The notes below the pieces were generated by a model that saw nothing but the letters and a program-made list of their open reading frames with translations, searched no databases and was not told the DNA's origin. Made by a program: the position numbers and the translations under genes. From Anoplopoma fimbria (taxonomy: Eukaryota > Chordata > Actinopteri > Perciformes > Anoplopomatidae): DNA of 64,000 nt. Positions 1 to 10,600 of the stretch are shown here, one piece after another; the first letter of the stretch is position 1, and every line of letters starts with the position of its first letter. Location of the stretch: assembly GCF_027596085.1 (NCBI RefSeq), contig NC_072453.1, positions 8,198,448 through 8,262,447 of the forward strand, in the 5' to 3' direction.

Positions 1-440
1 GTATTTCCATTGTATGCTTCTTTATGCTTCTACATTTTGGATACATAATACTAATAATAATCTTTATTTATATAGCACATTTCATACAGACTAAGTAGTT
101 CAAGGTGCTGTACATTTGAAAAAGATAAAAATAGATAAGATAAAAAAAATAGTAACAATAACATGTTTGGGATCAACCACTTTCAAGTGAAGTACTTTGA
201 TGAGGACAATGAGGAGGTAAGGGAGTGTTTAAATGTGACTAAGTACATTGTATGTACAATTTACATTTATTTAGTATTTCCATTGTATGCTTCTTTATAC
301 TTCTACATTTTGAAAAGCCATAATAATAATAATCTTTATTTATATAGCACATTTCATACAGACTAAGTAGCTCAAAGTGCTGTACATTTGAAAAAGATAA
401 AAATAGATAAGATAAATAAATAAAAACAGAATAACATGTT
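1..440 (+). repeat. Tandem duplication of a dispersed-repeat segment around the nbr1 PB1 exon
   Basis: Bases 1-168 and 275-440 are near-identical, a period of 274. Both units share gtatttccattgtatgcttc, then cttctacattttg, taataataatctttatttat, tatagcacatttcatacag, aaaagataaaaatagataag and aataacatgtttg. The motif ctttatttatatagcacatt is common in fish interspersed repeats. The nbr1 exon sits in the non-duplicated part between the units. Confidence 0.85.
163..216 (+). CDS. nbr1: nbr1 exon: PB1 domain, acidic OPCA motif
   Basis: Encodes INHFQVKYFDEDNEE, aligning with the human NBR1 PB1 segment around KYLDEENEE, the acidic face used for binding p62/SQSTM1 and kinases. The donor GAG|gtaagg at 217 is clear and phase 0. 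The left edge is uncertain: A-rich repeat DNA runs up to the homology and no polypyrimidine tract is seen. Candidate AGs are at 151-152 and 138-139, and an in-frame TAA lies at 136-138. Confidence 0.8.
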
Positions 441-3400
441 TGTACAGAGCAACAACTAGTACACTCTCAGTTTACATTGAGGTGGAAACTGAAATATTGA
501 CTAATGTGCACTGTCCCTGATTTATGTCTAAATTCAGCTAGTTTATATATGTCTTGGTATCTTAATCCGCAATAAAATAATACATCAAAAGAGTTAGCTA
601 ATGAGCTAATTATAAAATAAATAAACAGCCTAAAGTTATCAATTCAATGCTTCAGCAAGAACCACAGTACAACACAATACAAAAATATACTATACAATAC
701 AGTATAATTTGAAAAAATCATTACAAAAGTAGCAGATATACTGTATATAATAACAATGCAGAGATGAAGTAGTATGATTTCTAATGATTGTATGTTTGGT
801 TTGCTTTAAGCTGTCTTTTAAGTTTATGTTTAAAGGTTAGATAATTAGTGCTCTTTCTTAATTCAATAAAAAGACTATTCCAGTATTGGTTGGCTCTACT
901 TTTACTTTTGCTCTTAGTATATTTGGATGCTACTACTATTGTACCTTTACGCAAGGAAATAATTTATAATTTGACCTTTTAACAGAGTATTTCCACACTT
1001 TTTTTTTACTTCAGTAAAGGATATGAATACTTATTCTACCACTGGTTTTGACAAAATGATAAGGATGTTTTGGTCCGGTGTAAGTTCATTGACTCATTCT
1101 GTTTTCATTCACTTTTTTATTTCAGATCTGTATAAACAGTCAAGGTGAGAAAAAATACTTTTCTGTTTGATTATTTTGATTTTCAGATTGTAATACTAGA
1201 TAGAGGTAAATGTTACTGCAGCATTAAAATGACACTATGCAAAACATATCAACATCAATAATGGTCACTAAGCAACTTACTGTCGATTTGCTTTCATTTC
1301 AGATGAATATGAAGAAGCCATCAAGGTAATTGGACACTGCTGGATTTCTGAGGAATAGTGAAGACAAGCACATAACAATTTCATTTCACAAGTGCAGAGA
1401 TCATGAAGAATATGGGAAACTTTAAACTTTAGTAGTGAGATTAGAATTCAGTCAACCTTCAATTCATAAATTAGATAAGAAAGAAAATACTTTCTAAGCA
1501 GAGGACAACATATAACATCATATAGACAGAATGCACCTTGGGATATACTTAAAACATCAGCACAGTACATATATGTACTTGTTCCGGTGTAGCAGCATTC
1601 ACATTTTTGTGTCCGTGTCCTGTTGGTATGTGTCTGATGCCTGTTTTTCCCACACAGAGCGCAGAGAAGCAGGGGAACCAGTTGCACATGAACGTGTACA
1701 AGATGAAAGGTCAGGCCTGTGGAGGCCCTCCGAAGACGGAGGTGAAGGAGCTGAAGGGAGACCTGAGGCCTGCTCCTCCTTATCCATCGAGGGTCAAGAC
1801 GGTGGATAAGGGCACACAGGTCACCCCGGAGCGAGAAGCTGTAAGGAACCAAGCAGATTCTCCTCCTCTTCCTCCGCTCTATTCTTCTTCTTCTTATTTC
1901 CTGTCATGCATGTTGAGATTTTGGCATTGAAGAGCCACAGTAAATCTACATTCTGCTACTACTTTGAATGTATTAGCTCCTGTGGTGTAACTTCTGGAAT
2001 GATTATTTATAATATTAATATTAATATAAAAAAAATCAAAACTACTTATTTTCTGATTTTAGGAATTAAACATTGCTGTTTAGTTTTTCAAATATATTTT
2101 TTGGGACATATAGTCGCATTCTAATTGAGAGAAGGCAGACATCTCTACAAAACTAGGCAACTTTCACCAAAACAACCTGGATTGATTAATAGAGGTAGCA
2201 GGAAAATATTAATTTATTTATTTGGGGGTGTCTCTTTTAAGTCTGATAACAGTCTGTCCTTGTCTAAATATTTATATGGCAATATAGGAATTTTTCCATG
2301 ATTTTTGGGGTCAGTTTGTGTGTTATTATTCAAAGTTAATTGAGCATGTGTTTGATGCCAGCCTGACATATTTTGATACAGGTCACAGTAAAGGACAACA
2401 AGGGGAACAAGCCAGAAGATGAGCCACCTCCCATGTGGTTTAGATCCTACATGGAGAAGGTAAGACTTCAATTAGTTTTTTAGTTTGATGCACAATTAAT
2501 ATAATTGTCTCTGACTACAAAGTCATATTTGGCTACTACTTACATAAACTCTTGTTTTCACAGTTCAAAGATGAGGTGGTTAAAGAGGTGGTGGAGAGGA
2601 TGTGCAGTGACTTCTCTGGCCAGTGTTGCACCCACAAGTCACCTGACGTGCCCCTTGAGGCCAGCGTGGCGAGTGGGGCGAGTGGCGGTCCTATAGGGCC
2701 GAGGCCGGGCCCCTCCACCTCGGCTGGGTCCCTCGGCTACACCCCCAACTGCAGCAGCTGCCACAAACTCACCTCTGAAGGGGCGTACAAGTGCAGGTAG
2801 GTAACGTGTTATAAATCAATAGGAAGTAATCTGAAGGAAATGGGGGGCTTATAAAGGTCCGGTTCTGAAGAATGAAGCCAATGCGGAAGCCATAGAGTGT
2901 ATATAAGAAGTGGACGTTGTCATCGTGATGTCAATCTGAATGGAGCATAATTTACTAAATGAACATCATGCTGTATTGAAGAAGACTTGAAACTAGAGAT
3001 TGAGACCATAAACTCATGTTTACAATGTTTACTGAGGGAATAAATCAAGAGAGAAGTAGAGTCATTTTCTCATAGACTTCTATACAACCAGAGGAGTCGC
3101 CCCCTGATGGACATTAGAGAGAATGCAAGTTTTAAAACACTTCCACATTGGCTTCTCTTGGCAGAACCCCAGGTTGCTACATGGCAGACAACATTAAACG
3201 TGCATTCTCTCTACTGACCAGCAGGGGGCGACTCCTCTGGATGCATAGAAGTCTATGAGAAAATGACTCTACTTCTCTCTTGATTTATTCCCTCAGTAAA
3301 CATTGTAAACATGACTTTATGGTCTTTATAGGGTATGTTTTAGGGCTCTACCGGAGCCGTATACAGCGTCTCTACCGAGGCGTCTCTCCTCCGCCCTCCA

Positions 3401-4634
3401 AATATGGTCACTTTTGTTTACTGGTTGCAATATGAAGATGTTGATGGCCAAAATGCCGAATTCCAGGCTTCAAAACCGCAGTCCACAATCCAATGGGTGA
3501 CGTCACGAAGTCTATGATAAGAAACAATTTGACCTTTGTCCCCTTTATGAGTATGTTCTTTGTCTATGACATGCTTTTTCCTGCATTTCTTGTGTTCTTT
3601 GAGCAGCTTTGTTAGCATCCATATAAACGTCTTTATGTTGTCGTGTTCCCTCCCAGTGTGTGTCCGTCCTGCATCCTGTGTGAGATGTGCAGACACAGCC
3701 ATGACCCCAGCCACAACCTCGTGAGAACCAAGACACCTCTCTCCATCCCTGAGCATGGAATGTCGGGAGAGTTGAGGTAAACCCCCCTCCCCCCTCCCAC
3801 AAGGCCGAGGATCAATCTTCCCACTTCTTGAAACTATAAGACATTTGTACTTGCAGCAGTGCTAGCCGCTTTTTTTTTTTTTTTTTTTTTTTGCTATCAC
3901 TTCTTCTGCATAAAATGAAGAAAAGCATAAATAGGAATAGACGCAAGGCAGGACTGCAATCTGTTTTAGCAGCTAGATTACTGTAATAATGAATCATGAG
4001 TGTGTATGTGTTTTGTTCTTGAGAAAATAAACATTTGATAGTCAACAAATAGGTGTTCCTGATGACATTTCAAACCAGGTTCCCAAGGCGAGGAGACAGG
4101 ACAGTGCGAAAGGCCGAGCGACAGCGCCTCAAAGCTGAAAGGAGGCAGCTCAGAGATGAAGTGAAGGAAATCAAGAAGAAACTGAGACTGGAGAAGAGGG
4201 GGCTCCAGTGGAGCGGGCCCTCTACCTCAGGCAGAGCCAACCTGACAAACATGGCGTCCGCCTCCACGCAGGCCCCGGCCCTGCCCCCCCTGCCGCCTCA
4301 GAAACAGCCTCAGGTCCAGCCCCAGCCCAAGGTCCCATCCCCAACCCGGTCCCCGATCCCCAGGCCTCCAGTCCAGAGTAAGCGCCACCTCGGAAGGGCG
4401 TCCGACAGTGCTGGGTACCTCGATAACCCAGCATGGATGCAATAAAGTCCTTTTTTTTTTTTTCCAAGAAAGAGAAATCAAAAATATGCCATCTTTGTAA
4501 TCTAGTCTGTATGAGTGTGTCGCTGGCTGCTCTGGGGTGGTGGAAAAATGTTGGAACTACCTCAATGTGAAAACTGCTGCTGCTGCTTCATAGATTTTCT
4601 AAGAAACAAAAATTGCTTTTGAGCTGCAAACAAA

Positions 4635-4681
<47 letters not shown>

Positions 4682-7600
4682 GGTCCTGCTTTTTTTGATT
4701 CGTAGAGAACAAAACAGATGGGTGTGATAAGAAACCAGGGCTATTTTCAACAATGCTCTGTACACTTGAAACTAGGGGTCCTGGGGTCTCGCACACGTCA
4801 TTGGTTCCCACTATGGCCGCCTTGTTTCTGGATGAAAATCTGCCGGACGGCACCCGTCTGGAGCCTGGAACCAAGTTCATCAAATACTGGAAGATGAGGA
4901 ACTCGGGGACTATCAGCTGGACCTCAGAGACTAAGGTACCCCTCCCACCCGCCGAGAGGACAGCTCCACTCTCTCTTTGCCCCCCCCTCTCCCCTCTATT
5001 GCTTCACTTCCACTTTGAGTCCCCACTCAGCTCATTGCCTCCTTCTTATCCTCTAACACCAGCTAAGATTTCTTACCCAGCCTAATACAACTAATGCCCT
5101 TTCTGTCTGAGATGTTTTATTATTTGAATTCAGTTAAATCCGTGTTATTGTTTAAGTTTTTAAGTCTTTGTCATTGTTCCAATGTGTGTGCGTGTGTGTG
5201 TATTTTTGTGTGTGTGTCCCTCACATGAGCGATTATTATCTTCCTGCCAAGTGACTTTGGCTGCATGCTCTTTGTCTTTGTGCTTTTTTTTCGCATGTGT
5301 ATTCCTATTTTGTTTTTGTGTGTGTGTGTACGTGCACCCAGCTAGTGTTCATGTGGGGAAACCTCGGCCTGGCGTCAGAGGAGAGGAGGGAGGTGCCGGT
5401 CCCGTTGCTGCTGCCGGGACAAGTGGGCGTGGTCAGTGTGGCCTTTGTCGCCCCCGTGATGGAGGGGACGTACACCTCCCACTGGCGGCTGGCGCACTGC
5501 GGCTGTCAGTTCGGCCCGCGCGTCTGGTGCAGCATCGTGGTCGACCCCGGCGACGGCCGCGGCACACTGGGGCATCAGAGCAAACGAGCGGCAAGTCTGA
5601 TATCCAATGACTAGATTACAGATTTAGTTTTGATACAGCAATAACTAAGTAGATTCCCTCAAGTGCTCTACACAAGTACTACTTTGAGGTACCTGTACTT
5701 CACTTGATTTCATGCTACTTTATACTTCCACTCCACTACATTTCAGAGGGAAATATTGTGCTTTTTACACCACGACAAGTCATGGGATTCGATTTTTCCA
5801 TAAAAAAACATTGAATAATCTTATAAAATACAACAAATTGTTGGATTAAACTATTTAACCATCAACCTGCCAACACACAAGGCAAGAGTCCAAGTATCAG
5901 ACTGGCTGCAAACGTCAAAATGTAAATCCACTCAATTATCCTTGCTTAATTAAGTAAGTACTTGAGTACAAATATGAGGTAACTGCTTCTTTACCTGAGT
6001 ACTTCCTTTCCTGGAACTTTATACTTTTACACGACTGCAATTCAGAGGGAAATATTGTACTTTGTACTCCACTACATTTTACATTTACAAACGAATACAT
6101 TTAACATTCATACATTTAAAAAAAAAAAAAAACATTGGATAAAAAATTGTTCTATTTAACTCAATGGTTAAATAGAACAATTATTTTTTACAGAGAAACA
6201 TTGACAGTTGCAGAAAGCAGTGTTGGATGTGTTCTTCACATTTTTGTAGCCAAAGCTAATTTAGGTAGGGAGGTTTTTTAAAGATACTTACAAATTCATT
6301 GTTTTGTCGGAGCTGCTGGTCAAGTTTCAGAGGAGTTGTGTGAAGAATGATTTTCCCTCTCAGATGGTTTCATTTAAATAACAGTTTGAGCGCGAAAGAG
6401 GTTAAATTATCCAATATTAAACAAAAAAAGGTAAGAAAAGTAAAAAAAAAACATATTGGTGTAGCAGAAGCTTTTTTCTTCTCTCATTTATTTACTTTTT
6501 ACTTTTGTTACTTTAATTCCCTTTTTGCTGATAATGATTCAGTAATTTTTCCTAAGTAGGATTTAGAATGCAGGACTTCAAACTTGTAACAGAGTATTTT
6601 TACATTTTTGTTTCAAATATTTTTAATGAAAGTATTTTTGCAAAACTTTTGGCAGTTTTTGGAAAAAGGGAACAACTTAATTTTAACATTATTTACTGAA
6701 TAAAAAATAAAAAAATGACAAAGAATAAAGAAAACACAAAATGGAGAATAGTCCATATTATTTACATGGTATTGATACTTTAATTTAAGGAAATAATCTT
6801 GAGTTCTTTTTCCATCACAAAAGCCTTTTCATGATATTTTTGGGGGTCTAAATTATTTAAAATATAAAGTTCAACATGAATATGGCAGTATAAAACAGAT
6901 CATGTTTTATACTGCCTTTATTACTGTCATCATGGTTCTAGAGTAATAAAGGAAACATTTAATGTAAACTTGGATGTTTGTGATTAGCATTTAAAGAAAT
7001 CCTGTAATCCTTAAAGGGACACCGTCCTCGTGTGTTACTCTTGAAAACGTATCGGTGGAGCTCCTCTTTGAGTGCACACTGCAGTGATACTCATTATGGC
7101 ATTCTTGTGTGTGCTTCAGAAGGAGGAGGTGAAGGAGAAGGAGGTAAGGTCCCAGGACAGCGGCCCTGTACTGCCCGTAGACCTGAACCACGAGGACTAC
7201 TACTTCCCCTCGGTCGACCTGCTGACTGCACAGGTGCACACTCAGAAACATCTGTCATTCAGTTACCTGCCACATGTAGCTTCAGCCAATACTCCAGGAA
7301 AACAAACTGCAGATTGATCAGCGATCAGTAGAACAGCGTTCATACTCCCGGCATGTCTTCTGTTCTTTTAGGATCTTCTGTCGTTTGAGTTGCTGGATAT
7401 AAATATTGTGCAGGAGTTGGAGAAGGTTCCTAACAACACTCCTGAGGGTAAGTAATAAATGATGCATAAACATTTCTCTAGTTTTTACATTTTTTTTTAT
7501 GTATAACTGTGTCGTTTGTCTACTTGCATTGCAGATTTGACTCCCTGCATATCCCCTCTGCCCCATGATGCACCAGGGTTGGAGAAGGCCATCATTGCAC

Positions 7601-10600
7601 AGATGAAAGAAGACGCAGAGGTCACGGGGGTCAGAAAGCTTTTCGGTAAGACCGGTTGAGAGTTCAGTGTGAAGCTTAGCAGCGTGGATGTGAAGTGAGC
7701 TGGTGCTGAAGATGCAATTTAAGTGAGAAAAAAAAATAGCTGAGGCAAAGATGTATGGAAGTAGGTCGTGGATTATTTAAACAGAAACGTCTTTAAGCCT
7801 ATTAATATTGAGTGAACTCTCACTGGAGATGGGGTTTTTTTTTTTTTAAATGTTGAATTAAATTTTAAAGAGGAATCCCACCAATTTTTATTTTTTATTT
7901 TAGGCTAGCTAGGCTTTTGAGACAAGCATCAAGGCAACACCCAAATATTGAACTGTCAGTGGTTGAGTTGCATTGTGGGTAATGTAGGAGCCAGAATATT
8001 GACAGGAAAGAAGAACATGTGGTGTAAAAGATGCTGGTTCTGCTGCATCAATTTTCATCCTTTATTTTAGTCCGTCAGTGTAAATCAGTGGATTTTTCTT
8101 TTCATATTTTGTCCAGGAGTCAAACTGAGGCAGGAGAGGGAGCTTCTGGAGCCGGTGACCCAGGAGGAGGACCGGGAGGAGGAGATCAGCGGAGCCCAGT
8201 TCCTCTGTGAGACGGTCATCCGCTCCCTCACCTTAGAGGAGGCCCCCGATCACAGACCCCCTCGCAGAGCCCAGCACAGCAGCCACAAACCACAGGGTGA
8301 GGAGACGCTGTCTTATAACACACTGTCTCTTAAACCGTTACATTAGTGCAGCTCGACGTATGATGAAGTACTCAGACTTTGTTTTTTTCTTTTAATTCCA
8401 GTTGTCTCCCGAGGCACCAGCTTCTGCTTCGAGAGAGTCGTCGAGGCCGAGAAGACGGAGACGGTGCAAGAAGAAAGTGAGGAGATCTGCGCCGTTAGAC
8501 TTGAAACCTCAGCTCTGCCTCTCAACCAGATCACCCAGGAAGAGGAGACGAGACCAGGTTAGAGGACCACTTCCAGGATTCCATTTCTTTCTCCAATGCA
8601 GCCCCTGATTCTCTCAATCTTTTCTCAATTTGTCTTTTTTTTCTGTTATCTTTTCTCTTGAATACGTTGACACATATTTTAAAAAACATGAGTTGATTTA
8701 CCTTATCTTAAAAAATGTATGGTTACATTCAGTGTGCAAATTATGGAGGGAGGTCTGGGGGGGTCCAACTTGAAATTTTTTCCCCTTTGGACAAATTAGA
8801 TCCATTAGCTTTCGTGAGAACCTTGATCGGGGTAGACAGGATGCTGGTTATAGTTTTGTCATAACTTTTGTTGTAAAAAGTTAATTGCAGCTTCACCAAT
8901 TGCTTCACGCAATTTTAAGATGCTTATTTTTGGTGTTTTTCCCCCACTTCAGTTCTTCTGCTGGAACCAGCGGAGGAAAACCTGCATATCAGTTCACATC
9001 ATGATATCGAGGATGAAGAGGTCCTGGTCCTGGAGGACATGCAGAACATGAGGGATAATCAGGAGGAGAAAGAGGAGGGTGGAACCAAAGGAGAAGACTG
9101 GGAGGAGGTGAGGTTTTCCCTTCATATACTAACACTTTGAGCAATGATTCTTAAAACGGAAGATGTAAGAGAAGATGGTTAATTCTGATAAACGATAAGA
9201 TTGTTGGTGAAGTCGTTCTCCTGTAGTGAAGTCCACCATCTTCTCCTCCTGTGTCTCAGGTCAGCAGCCAGACCTCCTCTGTCTCCTCCTGCGACGATTA
9301 CATCATTGTCCTCCCAGACTGCTTCGACACCAGCCGTCCTCTGGGTGAGTCCATGTACAGCTCCGCCATGTCGCAGCCTGACGCTGATGCAGCCGACGAT
9401 GTGACACCAGCCGACCCGGACGTAGAGCCGGAGGAGGAGGAAGAAGAAGAAGAGGAGGAGGAGGAGGAAGAGGAGGAGGAGGAAGAAGAAGAAGAAGACG
9501 AAGAAGAAGAAGAGGAGGAAGAGGAGGAGGAGTCCGACTCCGAGGTAGCACCGCTGAGAGAGAGGCAGCAGGAAGTCGTCGACACTGAAGATTCCCTTGT
9601 GAACACGTGGCCTCCGGCTGTCCCGCCGAGCCACAGCAGCGTGAACCAGATGCTGTGTGCCTCCCAGACGCTGGACGCCGTGACGCTCACACCTGAGGTG
9701 GTGCCGCCGCCGCCGGTGCTGCCTGACCTCGTGGCACCCCCACCGACCCTCTACTCACCCAGGTGAGATCCGTCAACCGGTCCATGTGCAGCTCAGAAAC
9801 CTGTTTCCAAATATATATTATTGATGTATTTAAACAGGAATTCTTTTAGATTTCATGTTCCTGTGCTTTAAACTGTTTCGTCATTAAATTGTCACGTATA
9901 CACAAGAGAAATGTGGCAAAAAGTTGGATGAGCATCCATATGGAGACCCAGTTTTAGTATTTTGTTAGTTGTTTTTTTGGAAAATAATTTCTTTTTGCGA
10001 ACTGCTTGAAATTGATGATTTTGCTAACAGGAAGTGAAGAATTAAATGTCGGAATATATATAGGTAAAATCAAAAATATCATGCATTTCCACCTGTATTT
10101 GCATTATTTTCATAAAAGTAATGACATTTTAATTAAAACCCTTGTATTTTTGGATTTCCTGGATCTCCCTGCCACTTCAAAAGATTTTAATTATGATTAT
10201 TTACCGTGTGTGTTCAGGTCTGAGGCACTGTACCTGGCCGAGGACCCCAGTCCTCCAGCATGTGATCCATATGAGCCACACCAACCGAGAGTCCACCTAA
10301 ATGGTGAGTTTTACTATTTGAATCACATGATGGAAGCAAAGTATCATCAGTACATACTGGCACAAATCGCAAATAGGACGTTCACCATTCCTGCACTCAG
10401 AAGCAGTAATAACATGAGGTCTTTACTAATGTTATTTAGGTGTTTTATAAATGAGACAAGTACTTTTTCACTTCAGTGTTGCCTCACAGAAAGGAAACAC
10501 ATTTTCCCCTTTGTAGAAAGACAGGAAGTGAGATAACACGCAGGCTTTCAGGATTCATTGCTTCAGCAATACTATGTCTCTGTGTTATTTCCTTTTTTTT

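Noticed and set aside
1448..1852. 134-codon minus-strand frame
   Set aside because: Overlaps a confirmed nbr1 exon on the other strand and resembles no known protein.
4776..4935. Alternative acceptor AG at 4774-4775 for the nbr1 FW exon
   Set aside because: It has a slightly better position relative to the homology but would put the FW-domain frame out of phase with the previous exon.
9298..9690. 130-codon minus-strand frame rich in Ser
   Set aside because: It is the complement of the GAG/GAA coding run of nbr1; composition is dictated by the repeat.
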